Source of the DNA: Macrosoma leucophasiata | Lineage: Eukaryota > Arthropoda > Insecta > Lepidoptera > Hedylidae | Direction of reading: 5' to 3' | Assembly: GCA_036365455.1 (NCBI GenBank) | Contig: JAWQUS010000021.1 | Coordinates: 19,714,001 to 19,778,000 of the forward strand | Length of the DNA stretch: 64,000 nucleotides | Shown here: piece after piece, positions 22,598 through 34,299 of the stretch | Numbering within the stretch: position 1 is the first letter of the stretch | Layout of the letters: every line of letters starts with the position of its first letter | Position numbers and translations under genes: made by a program | The notes under the pieces: model-generated | Seen by the model: the letters and a program-made list of their open reading frames with translations, nothing else | Told to the model about the DNA's origin: nothing | The model's database searches: none

Positions 22598-24436
22598 TTA
22601 GCTATTAATAGACATAATCGCACCATATTTAGCGACTATGTTTAACAACAGTATTGTAAGTGGTGTGTTTCCTGATTTAATGAAAAATAGTAAAGTTATT
22701 CCATTATTCAAATCCGGTAGTACAAGTGACCCCACAAATTTCAGACCCATTTCTGTGCTACCCACTTTAAGTAAAATTTTTGAAAGGCTCATTTTAAATC
22801 AATTACTTTCACACTTAAATCGTCATAAACTTTTACGTGTAAAACAATTTGGATTTACCAAGGGTCGTTCAACTACTGATGCAGGTGTTGAACTTGTCAA
22901 ACACATTTTTGAAGCTTGGGAAGAATCACAGGATGCTCTAGGGGTATTCTGTGACTTATCCAAAGCATTTGATTGCGTCCAGCATGAAACATTGGTCAGA
23001 AAATTATACCACTACGGAATTCGAGATACCGCTCTCGAACTTATGACTTCATATTTAAGCTCGAGAACCATGTATGTTGATATAAATGGAACGAGATCTC
23101 CTAGCACTTCGATGGATATGGGGTCCCGCAAGGCTCAATTCTGGGTCCATTTCTGTTTTTAGTTTATATTAATGACTTGCCATACATTGTTAACGATAAT
23201 CAAGAAATGATATTATTTGCAGATGATACCTCTCTCATATTCAAAATGAAAAGGCAACAAGTAGCTTGTGACGATGTAAACAATGCCCTCTCTAAAATAG
23301 TACATTGGTTTAGTGCTAACAACCTACTGTTAAATAGTAGAAAGACAAAATGTATTAAATTTTGTACACCTAACGTTAAACAGGTTGCAACCAATGTGAA
23401 ACTAAACGAGGAAGCATTGGAATTAGTAGACTCCACGGTATTTCTTGGCTTAACCGTGGATACAAAATTGCAGTGGGTCCTCATATTTCCAATCTAGCCT
23501 GTAGACTAAGCTCCGCAGCGTTTGCGGTATAAAAGATACGATCCTTAACTGACGTTGAGACGGCTCGATTGGTTTATTTTAGCTATTTTCACAGTATTAT
23601 GTCCTATGGAATTTTGCTATGGGGGCATGCCGCCGATGTCAACACCATTTTTGTTTTACAGAAAAGAGCTGTGCGTGCTATCTACGCGCTAAGTCCGCGA
23701 GTGTCTCTCAGAGATAAATTTAAGGAAATAAATATATTGACTGTAGCTTCGCAATACATTTACGAAAATGTACTGTATGTACGTAAAAATATTAGCGAAT
23801 TTCCTAGTAGAGCTAATGATTATATGAATACTAGGAACAAACACAAGTTGTCTGTGCACACAACACGACGGCATAGGGTGAGTAATTCTTTTAGAGGTCA
23901 ATGTATACGCTTCTTTAACAAAATACCTGAAGATGTTCAAAGTCTTTCGATTAATAAATTTAAGAAAGTTATCAAAAAACGCTTATACATGTGCAACTAT
24001 TATAAAACATGTGATTATCTTAATGACACTACACCATGGGATTGAAGCGATCGCTCCCAGGCTATTTCGAAAACCTGTTCTTTGGATTTACAGACTGTAT
24101 TAGATTTAAGTTTATATTCAAAAGAGCTGTACTGAGTTTCTTCAGTGGCGGAGTTCTTCTCAGTATTGACTGCCCTTGGAATTCTGCCAAGTGAATAACC
24201 TTTATTATGACGACCAAATTCATTCTTTCTCAGTTTCTTTTGAAATGGGGAAATGAAGGAATTTGTAAATAATTGATGCTTTCCATATTATACAATATTG
24301 TTCAGTGTCTATTTTATTTATTATGTGTTTTTGATTATTATTAGTGGTTATTCACTCTAGGTTAGTTTAAAAAAAAAATGACGATGTAGAAGTGCTCTCC
24401 AGGAGCCTAATTATATGAAATAAATGAATAAACTGA
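22598..24436 (+). pseudogene. Jockey-type non-LTR retrotransposon, 5'-truncated and frameshifted
   Basis: It starts inside the reverse transcriptase: IIAPYLATMFNNSIVSGVFP, then NFRPISVLPTLSKIFERLI, FTKGRSTTDAG, FCDLSKAFDCVQHE. A frameshift near 23120 is followed by the catalytic FADDTS box at 23216 and NNLLLNSRKTKCIKF. Another break near 23490 is followed by SIMSYGILLWGH, LQKRAVRAI and the C-terminus to 24045. The 3' UTR runs to ~24436 and ends in aaataaatgaataaac. The endonuclease and ORF1 are missing. At least two frameshifts make it non-functional. It sits in the sense orientation inside the futsch intron. Confidence 0.9.
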
Positions 24437-24483
24437 ATAAGCTATGTAAAGCTTCTGTACTTCATTTATAATCCATCATCATT

Positions 24484-24720
24484 TCAGCCGATTGACGTCC
24501 ACTGCTGGACATAAACCTCCCACAAAGATGGGAGTGATGTACCATAATCCTACACTTGGCATTCGGATTGTCAAAAGCCGTTTTATCGCAGAAGTCTGCT
24601 GCCCATCCCACGTTATTGTATTTACATCCGCCTTATTGGAATGGTTTGATCACTATTACTTGCTTGACTAACCGCAACAACGGATGCTTAATTGTAGGCG
24701 GTGGAGTCGCCACGTCCCGA
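24484..24720. repeat. Interspersed repeat with 'gacgtccactgctggac' start
   Basis: Begins cagccgattgacgtccactg then ctggacataaacctcccac and ggcattcggattg. The same kind of sequence occurs at ~36478-36600 and ~47935-48030 and, shorter, at ~30117. It is a typical lepidopteran repeat of unknown class. Confidence 0.55.
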
Positions 24721-24797
24721 ATTTGAGGTTTCTCTCGATTGCATAAAAATATGTTTAACAGAAACATATTTTTATGCAATCGAGAGAGACCTCAAAT
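24721..24797. repeat. Hairpin with 36-bp arms
   Basis: atttgaggtttctctcgatt continuing gcataaaaatatgttt is followed after five bases by its reverse complement with one mismatch. Confidence 0.85.
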
Positions 24798-25039
24798 CAT
24801 TAACTTTATTATTCCCTAAATTCTTGACATATTTGTTTTTTTTAGACGAACTGTACGGATTGAAACAAATCCTTTGCAATTTATCTATAGATATCTACAA
24901 GTATTTGTTACACATTAGAAACTGCTTCAGTTCGCAAACGTATTTTTTTAGCAGGGACAAAAATACTGAACATATTTCCAGCACATCAAAGACGATACTA
25001 ACTCTCCTGCCATCTGTTTTAGCTCAGACTAATTATTTA

Positions 25040-25185
25040 AAACGAAAGGGAAAGAAAAATTTGACGCTCGGATTAAGGACTTCGGTAGCTTAATGGTAAA
25101 GCGGCTGGACTGGTTATCCTGAGGTCGTTGATTCGATGCCTGCTTGAAGTCAAATTTTTCTTTCCGTTTTTTCTTTAATTTCTAA
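25040..25185 (+). mobile_element. tRNA-like element bounded by inverted gaaagaaaaatttgac repeats
   Basis: A 74-nt tRNA-like block (25078-25151) has a 7-bp acceptor stem (gacttcg with tgaagtc, one G-T pair), a D-arm (gctt-aatggta-aagc) and a B-box-like gattcgatgcc. It is flanked by aaagaaaaatttgac on the left and gtcaaatttttctttcc on the right, which are inverted copies. Relatives are at 42251-42345 and around 49460-49705. Confidence 0.6.
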
Positions 25186-25304
25186 TTAAAACCAGTTCTA
25201 ATAGGATGAGTACCTGTGAATTAATTGTACGAGAACTTATATTTTGTACACCTGACTGAGCGAAAAAGAGAGTTACCTACGAGTTTCGAGAATATAATAA
25301 TATA

Positions 25305-25549
25305 CAGTGCTCAACAATAAATATTGCATATCGAGCATAGGAAGGAGACTTCGGTTTATTTCGGGACTGTAGAGCGTTATCTCTTTCGCACCGTAGTTAT
25401 TTGACGTTTGTCGACCGTTTTGATCAAATTTTGACCAATATCGGACTGTCAGTGTTTACGTAGGCAGCAGAGATATCGCTCTACGAAGTTGAAACGAGTT
25501 GATCGTGTTTTTCGTAGGCTCGATATGCATTATTAATTGTTGAGTGCTG
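25305..25549. mobile_element. Mariner/Tc1-type MITE, copy 2
   Basis: The 245-bp relative of the element at 1226-1474, with the same terminal cagtgctcaacaataaatat, the same interior (aggaaggagacttcgg, ttgaccaata, cggactgtcagtg) and TA at 25303-25304 and 25550-25551. Its right end nearly abuts a Helitron-like fragment. Confidence 0.85.
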
Positions 25550-25555
25550 TAACTT

Positions 25556-25746
25556 AGATTGTTTGTTTCTTTGTAGGGGCTAATTTTCGGAAATACTGAA
25601 CCGATAATGAAAATTCTTTCACAAACAGAAAGCTACTCTATTCAGGAGTGCTATAGGCTACTATATATACTACTATCATATATTTTATTATGATAGTAGT
25701 AATGCAGGTAATATTGCGCCCGTGTGAAGACGGGAAGGGCCGCTAG
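25556..25746 (+). mobile_element. Helitron-like fragment
   Basis: Ends gcgcccgtgtgaagacggga then agggccgctag followed by t, a Helitron-type 3' end. It includes a short hairpin (actactatcata / tatgatagtagt) at ~25668-25700. Confidence 0.6.
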
Positions 25747-26089
25747 TCAGTTATAAACAAATGGTCCGTCAATCCGACACTACTACACGAATGCAAACCT
25801 ATAAAGCCATACAAATCCAGGCGAATGCATACAAACTTGGAATCAAACTATTCCAATATTCAGCTAGCTAACGACGCCACTTGTCCCGACTGTACTCAAG
25901 CGGACGATGTAGGGAGACCATGCGTTTGGATGGAACCCAATATTACTGATTATAATTATTTGTTCTTTGTTTGGTACAGTCTTTTTTATTTGTTTATTTT
26001 GCTTATATGAGATACTTATCTATACATCTGTACTGCTATACTACATACTATACATACCTAAAAAAAATTACACTATAATAAATAATAAA

Positions 26090-26445
26090 TAATGGCAACC
26101 CATTATACGTCCCACTGCTGGGCACGAGTCTCTCCCCTTTTTGGGGGGAGGCCTGGAGCTTACTCCACCACGCTGCTCCAATGCGGATTGGTGGAGGTGG
26201 GTGGGTTAGTGGCCAACCCGCTGCCGGATGTTTTCAAACCGCCCATAAGGCCTCCGACAAGGTTTAACGACTGCTTTCTATCGATAGCAACCGGGACCAA
26301 CGGCTTAACGTGCCCTCCGAAGCACGAAAACGCGCATTTAATTTGCCACTAGCGGTCACCCATCACACTACCCGACCGCGCCCGTAGTGCTTAACCGAGC
26401 AGATCGCTTACGATCTACACCAGCCACTGGGCCATGCGCGCTTCC
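26090..26445 (-). mobile_element. 5S-rRNA-derived SINE, full-length
   Basis: Reverse orientation: tail (tatacgtcccactgctgggc) first, 5S-like head last. The complement of agcggtcacccatcac (near 26350) is gtgatgggtgaccgct, the 5S-like box. Confidence 0.8.
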
Positions 26446-26534
26446 TAAAAAAATTACACTAAATATGTGTAAATTACGCCGCAAAGAAGCTACTCGTATT
26501 ATTTTCAAAAATAACTTAAGAACAAAATAACTAA

Positions 26535-26668
26535 CATCTCAGGGTGTCAACGCATTCTCTCTCTGCATTTTGACCTCTGGTTTTTGTGTGGGTGTCTAGG
26601 CTGCAGTCATCAGTTATCACATAACATCGCCTGCATGCTTGTTTACCACCTCCATTACATAAAAAGAA
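26535..26668 (+). mobile_element. Abundant A-tailed retroposon, 5'-truncated
   Basis: ctcagggtgtcaacgcattc through ccacctccattacat and a short A-tail. Confidence 0.75.
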
Positions 26669-28044
26669 GCTTAAGCTTACCCATTGATATACAGGGTTTT
26701 TTGTATATCAATGTGCTTACCACAAGATACATGAAACTTTTAAGTAATATTGTAGGTACTCAGGTCAGGTAATTTTCACTTAAAACATTAATGTTTTTGT
26801 ATCATAATATTGTTGCTGTATAAATTTAACAAATTACCTGTTAGTATACATATTTTGTAATAACTTTCACGTAGAAGTTTTATGGAATGTAAATTAAAAT
26901 GAGACCAAAAGTTTTCCTTGGAAGTTTTGTTAAGTGAACAAACTTAAAGTACATAATAACATGCAGAATAATTTTACGGATAAACTCCCTATAAACGCTA
27001 GCATACTTTAGATAAGTCCTATGAATTGTATAAATAATGTAGAATAAAACTAGGTATAACTACCAATGGATTACGAGATAGGAAAACATTCAATGAATAT
27101 AGTGAGATGCACTTTAAAAAAATCTTTTACTTGTAAAATATTTTTAAGTCTCCAGAATATAAAAGTTAAAATTGAAGTTTATGGAGTGAATCTACTGGTC
27201 TTAGGAAAGACTGTTTTTATTCTGGTGATTAGATTCGCTAGATAATATTTCAAAGCTGTTTTACTATGTTCCTTTTTTCACTTTCAGTACAAATCAATAA
27301 TGTATGGATCATGTTCTTCCAAAAGTACATATTCATAAAAGATTGGGACATTTATATTATATCCCTGTCTTGATTGAAAACATAGCCACATATCAATCCT
27401 ACCACCCCATCCTCTATTTACACAGCCTTTCACGACACAAATTGCGCTGGCATTTGACTCGGGACTCGTGTTTTCATTTGAATAGTGAAATGAGATGTAA
27501 ATTTGTAGCTCAGTGCGAATTGTATAGTGTGAGTTTAATTTGGAAATAAGGACGGTGGATCAACAAATTGCGGATTGAACATGCTAAAGTGTTTTGTGTA
27601 TGACAAATAGCATGTGTATTTATTTACTAATGAAGTAGTCCGTTTTCGGGCCTTTGAAATTGATTTTGCACAAATGATACCAAATTCAAAACTTATAACT
27701 AGAACTAATGTGTTAATAGAAAGATATAAGGTAGATTCCCTGAGTGTAGCGTGTCCAATTTGTAAAAACTGACCTAAAATTTGCATGCCAATAGTGTAGT
27801 GAAATATAAGGTATCAATTTATGTTTGTAAGATCTCATGTACTATATTTCTGGCAAATAAATTCATTCATTCATTCATTCAATCAAATACAAAACAAAAT
27901 TAGAAATGTTGAATTGTTTCTTTTACTGTCATGTAAAAAAGAAAGTAAAGTCTTTTTTAATGTCAAAAGTTATAGGAAAACTATATGCTTAAATATTTTC
28001 TTTGAAAAATCTATTCAATAACTATAGTAGGAGAGATACTAAAC

Positions 28045-28378
28045 CAGAGGTTCCCAAACTATTTTTCTTGTAGACCCTTTAAATTTTTTTCCTGGTTTCT
28101 GTGGACCCCCATCCTTGCTATATTTATATCACATTCCCATATTTCCATATTTTTATTCACGCCTACGTAGACCCCCATCGAGTCTCCCATGGACCACTTT
28201 GGGAATTACTGGTATGATGTAAGTAAATTGGTACTATCAGTGTATGTGTTGAGATCCATTATCGTGGATCCCCCATTTTCATTTCATGGACCCCCCAAAA
28301 TTTTTTTCGCTGACGCCGACCCCTTTCAGTTTGTCATAGACCCCCAGGGGTCGATATAGACCACTTTGGGAATCACTG
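28045..28378. mobile_element. hAT-type non-autonomous element, copy 1
   Basis: Terminal cagaggttcccaaact and, at the other end, ccactttgggaatcactg form imperfect inverted repeats of the hAT type. A perfect 8-bp duplication, tactaaac, flanks it at 28037-28044 and 28379-28386. Inside are repeated tagacccc motifs. Length 334 bp, no coding capacity. Confidence 0.9.
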
Positions 28379-28670
28379 TACTAAACCCTCCGAGTAACGT
28401 TGGCCCTGTAAGGCCCTGCTTGGACCTGGAACCTAAATAAATCGATTTCTTGACCCGAAAAACCCCTAATCTGTAAGTTTCAAGAAAATCGTTGGAGCCG
28501 TTTCCGAGATCTTGATTCTATTTAAACATATATACATATATACAAGAATTGCTCGTTTAAAGGTATTAGATTAGATAGACGGACGGACAGTAAAGTCTTA
28601 GTAACAGGGCCCGTTTTTAACCTCTGGGTCCGAAACCCTAAACGCATCTATATCTGTATTATATTTAATA

Positions 28671-28845
28671 CTAGCTGTTGCCCGCGGCTTCGCCCGCGTG
28701 GATGGCGTTTTATAAATAACTATGTAGCCTATGTTCTTTCTCAAAGTCAGCTCTATCTCTGTACCAAATTTCATTAAAATTCATTCAGTCGTTTGGACGT
28801 GAAAAGGTAACAGACAGACAGAGTTACTTTCGCATTTATAATATT
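28671..28845 (-). mobile_element. Helitron-like fragment
   Basis: Starts ctagctgttgcccgcggctt then cgcccgcgtgg; ends ttcgcatttataatatta. A SINE follows directly. Confidence 0.7.
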
Positions 28846-29138
28846 ACGTAACTTCACGCCTGTAATCCCGAAGGGGTAGGCAGAGGTAAATGCATGCATT
28901 CAAGCATACATGCCTTACACCCACGATTCGCCGGTTACGTTTTTTGGCCCATGTAACAGGTGGCGAGCCTGTTGACATCTCCGGGCACATTACCAAACTT
29001 CGAAAATGGAAAAATCTCAACATAACCAGAGATAAAGGACTTTACACCATTATCTCTGATAACCCCCTACCGGATATCGAACCCAGGACCTCAGCGTAGT
29101 AGTAGTGGCCTGCTAACCACTAGGCTACCGAGCCAGTT
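28846..29138 (-). mobile_element. tRNA-derived SINE, near full-length
   Basis: Same family as 10727-11053: acgcctgtaatcccgaaggg at its end, tgttgacatctccgggcaca inside, and the B-box complement (atcgaacccagg) with gctaaccactaggctaccga at its head. It has lost ~25 bases near cgaaaatggaaaaatctc. Confidence 0.85.
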
Positions 29139-29476
29139 AAATGAATGAATAATGAATGAATAAATAATAATTTATAATATTAGTAGGGATTAAATCACAT
29201 CATACATGGAGAGACCAATCAACCACACTGGAACACCAATTACAATTAACAAACTGTGAAACGGACCAATTTCACCCCCCACCCCATCCCATCCCAAACT
29301 TCACGCTTAACTTTCGTATAGTTTGAAATGCTGTGAAATTAAGTGGAATTGCTGTAGCCGTTTCAGACTTATTAAGTTTGTGAGGGTTTGGAGTATGTAT
29401 CGTGGAACTGGCAGATTGAAGTGGTAACATAAATAACACTTGACTTACCACTATTATAAATAAGCTCGCGGGCGTA

Positions 29477-29752
29477 ATGGAAGTGGCAAACAAGCATGCA
29501 GTTCACATTGATGTTAAGTGATGACTGCAGCCTATAGACACCCACATAAAGACCAAGGTCAAAATGCAGATGCATTACCACTCCTGAGGCCTAAGGTGTT
29601 ATGCCTCTGTGCCGGAAATTACAGGGCCGTACATTTCCACCTGACCGGAACACGATAGTGCTGAACACTACCATTTAGCGGCAAGTATATAAGATAATGC
29701 GGTGGTGCCTACACCCGCGAGCTCCGCCACTAGAGCTCTACCACCAGTAAAA
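29477..29752 (-). mobile_element. Abundant retroposon, full-length body
   Basis: taatggaagtggcaaacaag through gagctctaccaccagt. Confidence 0.85.
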
Positions 29753-29809
29753 AAAATAATCTTGGAGTTCAAACCACCTCCTTGTAAAATTTCATCATAT
29801 ACATTCGTA

Positions 29810-30095
29810 TTCGTTTTTAGTTAGTGGAACTCTGCTAAGTGAATAACATTGATCTTGACGAATAAGTTTTTCTTTTTCTTCATTTATTATCATTGAAGGA
29901 ATTGAAAAATTTTATGATTATTATGTTTTAACCAAATAGTTTAAATTTTAATTTTTAATTTACTATTAATATATGATTTTTCTTTACTATATGTAATGGT
30001 TATTCGCTCTAGGTAGTTTATGATTTATTGACGTTTTGAAAGTATCTGTAAAGATCTATTCGAAATAAAAATATTTTCTATTCTATTCTATTCTA
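29810..30095 (+). mobile_element. Jockey-type LINE 3' end fragment
   Basis: Parallels the 3' UTR of the element at 22598-24436: aactctgctaagtgaataac, aaggaattgaaaaat, ggttattcgctctaggtag, then a final cgaaataaaaatattttc and tattc repeats. Confidence 0.6.
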
Positions 30096-31006
30096 GTTCT
30101 TCATTCAATCATCATCATCACTCCAGCTAAGAGACGTCCACTACTGAACAAAGCCTTGCCCAAAGACAACAATATTTTGCGTCATTAGAGGAGAATACGC
30201 CAAAATAATGGTGGGCAAACTGAAAATCGCAGTGGGTAGTACTGAGGGATATTACTGTGTTAGTATCGTAAATTATTTAACAACTTAACGCGTATCTCAT
30301 AGTTTTCAAAACATTCTACATACCCAGTGGACCCACCGGACACGACTTTTGAACCGATGCACGTAAAAGCAATTTTAAGTTAGCAACCACTTAAAAGTAC
30401 AACATACTCATAGCGGGTAGTTGGCTAATTGCTTGGGGCTTTCATAAACTTGAGTTAGGTTTCATATACTCGTTGCATAACTTTGTCTACTTTCATATTT
30501 AGTTTTATCCACAGAATAATGTAACAGTAAACACGCTCATTTTTTCGATTTCACGTGATAACGGTTTATGAATCGATGAAGGCCAACTGCACGTCACTGC
30601 AAGTCATTTATAAATAGCAATTAATAGACAGAAAATTGTTGTACTATTTTAAGTAGGCGCCTAAACAAAATCTAATGAATGAACACGTAATGATATCGCC
30701 ATAGAGACCACCAAATTAGCTAATGCATCAACAACAAAAAAATCATGTTAAGCTGGAAATCTTCTTGGACTCCTTTTAAAACGCATACTTACAAAAACCA
30801 TCCCATTTGCTTCATTCTTATACCGAAACTTCACTCATTATGCCCATAACATTTATTCATTCATTTCATTTCGCTCTTCAAGTTCGCAAACAGCATTCAA
30901 GTACAGAAAATCATGCCTTTTGAAACCTTTACTCACAAATCGTTCTATTTCGATGGGTATAAATTCTCGAGTTTATTCGAAAAAAACCTGCGCTGTTGCC
31001 ATTAGC

Positions 31007-31140
31007 GAGGCCTAGATATAACTGCCCCATTATGGTAGTCCCAGACGTAACTGCCCTATTACACTAGCCCCAGATGAAACTGCCCCATTACGTCGGGCCT
31101 CAGACGTATCTGCCATTACCTGCAGGTCCCATAGCCATTA
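31007..31140 (+). repeat. 29-30-bp minisatellite, about 4.5 units
   Basis: The phrase aactgccccatta (with variants) recurs at 31021, 31050, 31079 and 31109, each preceded by 'ccagacgt' or 'cctagata'. Periods are 29, 29 and 30 bases. Confidence 0.8.
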
Positions 31141-31407
31141 CTTGGCCGATATTGTACTTTACTGTGATATAAAAACGAGCTGCATAAAGTATTATTCCGT
31201 ATTTTTCTCGGTATTTGTGCTCGATGTAGCGTATTTTTATTTGGAGTGGAATGAAAGGGATTAAATCCACTCTGCCGCTTAGTTAATGGAGTTAGTTTTT
31301 ATCAAATGATGATGACAAAACGAGTTTGCTGTTGACATGGGTGCTAAGTGAATACAATAAATAAGAATATTATATATAGATATATTATATACATAACTTA
31401 TGTTTTT

Positions 31408-31645
31408 AGCTCGAGAGCGTAGGCACCATCGCATTACTTGATAAGGCAGAGAAGATTTTTATTATTATCTACCGCCAAATAATAGTGTTCAGCAAATAAC
31501 ACTTATGGTTAGATGGTAATAAATTTCACAGAGACATCGCGACTTAGGTCTCGCATCCGCATTTAAATTTCTGGTTTTAGTATAGATGTCTATTGGCTGC
31601 AGTAAACACTTAACATCCATGTGAGCTGCATGCTTTTAAATATAT
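31408..31645 (+). mobile_element. Abundant retroposon, old diverged copy
   Basis: Keeps agctcgagagcgtaggcacc, taatagtgttcagca, gatgtctattggctgcagta and aacatccatgtgagctgcat in order. A shorter inverted piece of the 5' part lies at ~31790-31870. Confidence 0.65.
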
Positions 31646-31909
31646 GTATAAATTTGACCTCGGTATTTTATATAAAAAGCCGAGGTAAAAACATACTATA
31701 TATTATTATATAGGTGTGATATTAATATGTAGATTCATTGCCAATTGTCTAAGTAAACGATAGTTATGATAGAGTGGTGAACACAAGTATTTGGTGGTAG
31801 ATATATCAGGTAATGTAGTGGTAGGTGGTGGTGCTTACGCTCTCGAGTTTCGACACTAAAACTCTTACATAGTAAAGTATTCTAAATTTGCTTCAAAATT
31901 CTTAAAAAA

Positions 31910-32481
31910 ACGTTACTTTACGCCTGTAATCTCCGAAGGGGAAGGCAGAGGTAAACGGATGCATTCAAGCATACATGCAACCACGCCGGTTTCGTATTGG
32001 CCCATTTAACATTGGTGGCGAACCTGTTGCCATCTCCGGGCACATTCCGGATAATGGAAAAATCCCAATAGAACCAGAGATAGTAAAGTAAAGTAAAAGT
32101 AAAAAAACGTTTAATTTTCCTTCACAAATTTTAGGCTTAAAGGTACTTATTGCTAATACAGTACTTGTGCACTTCGATCCTATTTTTGTGAGGGACTGGT
32201 GCCTGAAATAGGTTTCTAAATGAAATCTGTGCTACAGGTCGCCAGGCCCCTCCCGCAGACAGTTCTCAATTTACAGCAAGACACAGTAAAAGAAAAAAAA
32301 AAGAAGAGAAAAACACTGCCTAAATTATAGCCGCTACAAAAAATATACATATATAAAAAAAAAGAAAACGTAGAGATAAAGGATTTTAAACCGTTATACC
32401 TGATAGTCCCCGACCCGGGAATCGAACCCAGGACCCCCAGCGTAATTGTAGTGGCCTGCTACCACTACGCTACTGAGGCAG
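31910..32481 (-). mobile_element. tRNA-derived SINE, split by an insertion
   Basis: The outer part is at 31910-32083 (acgcctgtaatctccgaagg, ccatctccgggcacatt) and the tRNA-like head at 32366-32481 (ggaatcgaacccaggacc, gctaccactacgctactgag). Both flanks of the insert carry agagata, so the interruption is a clean insertion. Confidence 0.8.
32084..32365 (+). mobile_element. Unclassified A-rich insertion inside a SINE
   Basis: About 280 bases between two copies of agagata (7-bp target duplication). Starts gtaaagtaaagtaaaag and ends with A-rich runs (tatataaaaaaaaagaaaac). It contains aggtcgccaggcccctcccg. I do not recognise the family; the A-rich end suggests a retroposon. Confidence 0.55.
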
Positions 32482-32654
32482 TTCAAAATTCTTGATAGTG
32501 TGGATTTACTATAACATTTTGCTGTGCTGCATTACTTTGACTTTGGAAAATCAATTCATCAAACAACGATTCATCAGAAACTGTATTCATGTATATTGGT
32601 ATAGGTCGCTCATTAAGTGCTATTTATCTACCTGTACTGCCCTACAATAATCCT

Positions 32655-33135
32655 TACTAATATTATAAATGCAAAAGTAACTCTGTCTGTCTGTCTGTTA
32701 CCTTTACATATCCAAACGACTGAACCGATTTTAATTAAAGGAAAAGTTCCACGTTGGGCCCGCACCTTGTACACTATATCAAAAGTTAGAGAAAAATAGG
32801 CAGAATCATGGAAAAATAATTATTATTTTAAAATAATAGAAATATTTATTTTACGATATTTTTATATGACAGGAATATGTTGCCATATCGCTACTATGAC
32901 ATTCTTGTTTTCGAAATATACTTACGACAATTAATTGAAGATTTAATAAACGATTTGAATTGCTGAAAATGATTGATATTTTAAGCTTCATCTCTCAATA
33001 TTGTGTACATGGTGCGGGCCCATGGTAGAGGTAGAGTTAAAGTCTCCTTTGGTAGAGGTCGAGTTGTCTTTGATAAAGAACATAGGTTACTTTTAAAACG
33101 ACATCCACGCGGGCGCATCCGAGGGCAACAGCTAG
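32655..33135 (+). mobile_element. Helitron-like element with internal foreign sequence
   Basis: Starts tactaatattataaatgcaa and the gtctgtctgtctg run, and ends gcgggcgcatccgagggcaa then cagctag. Between ~32752 and ~33045 the sequence is unrelated AT-rich DNA. Confidence 0.6.
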
Positions 33136-33721
33136 TAATATTATAGATGCCAATGTAAGTTTGTTACCTACGCTTTCACGCGAAATCTACTAAACTAGTC
33201 ATCATGAAACTTTGTACACACAAAAGCTAGTTCAATGTAAATTATAAAAAATACTTAAATGCCCCAAATTTAGTTACCTTACACATAATTTTACCATCTA
33301 TTTTATTATTTATAAATTCCAATGTATAATATTACGAACAAACAGATTATTCAATAGCAAATACCGTTTCATTACCTTTTGCTATTATAAAAAAACAGTG
33401 TAGTCCGTTAATTACTTTTACATCAAGCCTAAGAGGCAAGAACAAATCGTGGTAGTTCATATTAACCCTAATTAAGGGACAATAGGGTCCGGGACGATAT
33501 TGGAAAATGCTTCGTTTATTACTGGAAGGTTCCACAGCCCTTGAAATTAAATTCCCCGTGATCCACCTTTGATGGTGTAATTGGTGTCTTTGATGAAAGT
33601 TGCTTTGGATGGTCCAAAGATAGTTTAAGCTTTTTTGAGCTGAATAATACCGTATCTTTGAGAGATCAGCTACTTTATGATGTTCCAGTTTCATGAATAT
33701 GAATAATTTTAACGTAAAAAC

Positions 33722-33985
33722 GGTAAACAAGCATCCAGTTCACGTGGATGTTAAGTGATGACTGCAGCCTATAGACACCTACACAAAAACCAAAGACCAA
33801 AATGGAGATGCGTTGCCACACCTGAGACCTAAGTTGTTATGTCTCTGTGATAGTTATTATGGGGCCATACATTAGTATCTAACTGGAATACGACAGAGCT
33901 ACACTATCATTTGGCGGCAAGTAGATTCAGTAATGCAGTGGTGCCTTAGCCCTCGAGCTCCTTCACTAGAACTCTATAATCTATA
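33722..33985 (-). mobile_element. Abundant retroposon, old diverged copy
   Basis: Contains acaagcatccagttcacgtg, gatgactgcagcctatagac, aaaatggagatgcgttgcca and gtagattcagtaatgcagtg in family order. Confidence 0.7.
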
Positions 33986-33998
33986 CAAATAAATAAAA

Positions 33999-34290
33999 TT
34001 GAAGTGTCTGTTTGTAATATAAAATTACCCGCTTTTTTCTAAATGCATATGTATGTATACACGGTACATATACCAAAACAACATTTTTTACAATTTTTGT
34101 CTGTCTGTCTGTCTGGAGGGGCTCTTCTTGGGAACGGCTTTACTGATTTTAACGGGACTTTTACTGGCACGTAGCTGATGTAATAAGGAGTAACTTAGGC
34201 TACTTTTATACTATCAGCGCCCACGACTTCGTCCGGGTAGATACAAGAACAATCATAAATTCTGACGCGGACGAAGTCGCGGGGACAGCT
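33999..34290 (+). mobile_element. Helitron-like fragment, diverged
   Basis: gaagtgtctgtttgtaatat near the start, gtctgtctgtctg, then cgacttcgtccgggtaga and gcggacgaagtcgcggggac then agcta at the end. A weak CTAG-type end. Confidence 0.45.
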
Positions 34291-34299
34291 AAAGATAAA

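Noticed and set aside
24701..25093. 130-codon + strand open frame.
   Set aside because: It runs across the 24721-24797 hairpin and into the tRNA-like element; composition looks like translated intron.
26092..26352. 86-codon open frame over the 26090-26445 element, and similar ones at 34289 and 50367.
   Set aside because: All are translations of the 5S-derived SINE, which is non-coding.
27855..27885. attc microsatellite, and the ctttc run at ~14545.
   Set aside because: Ordinary short microsatellites with nothing attached.
30985..31145. CRISPR-like array.
   Set aside because: The units are contiguous tandem repeats without unique spacers, in a eukaryotic intron.
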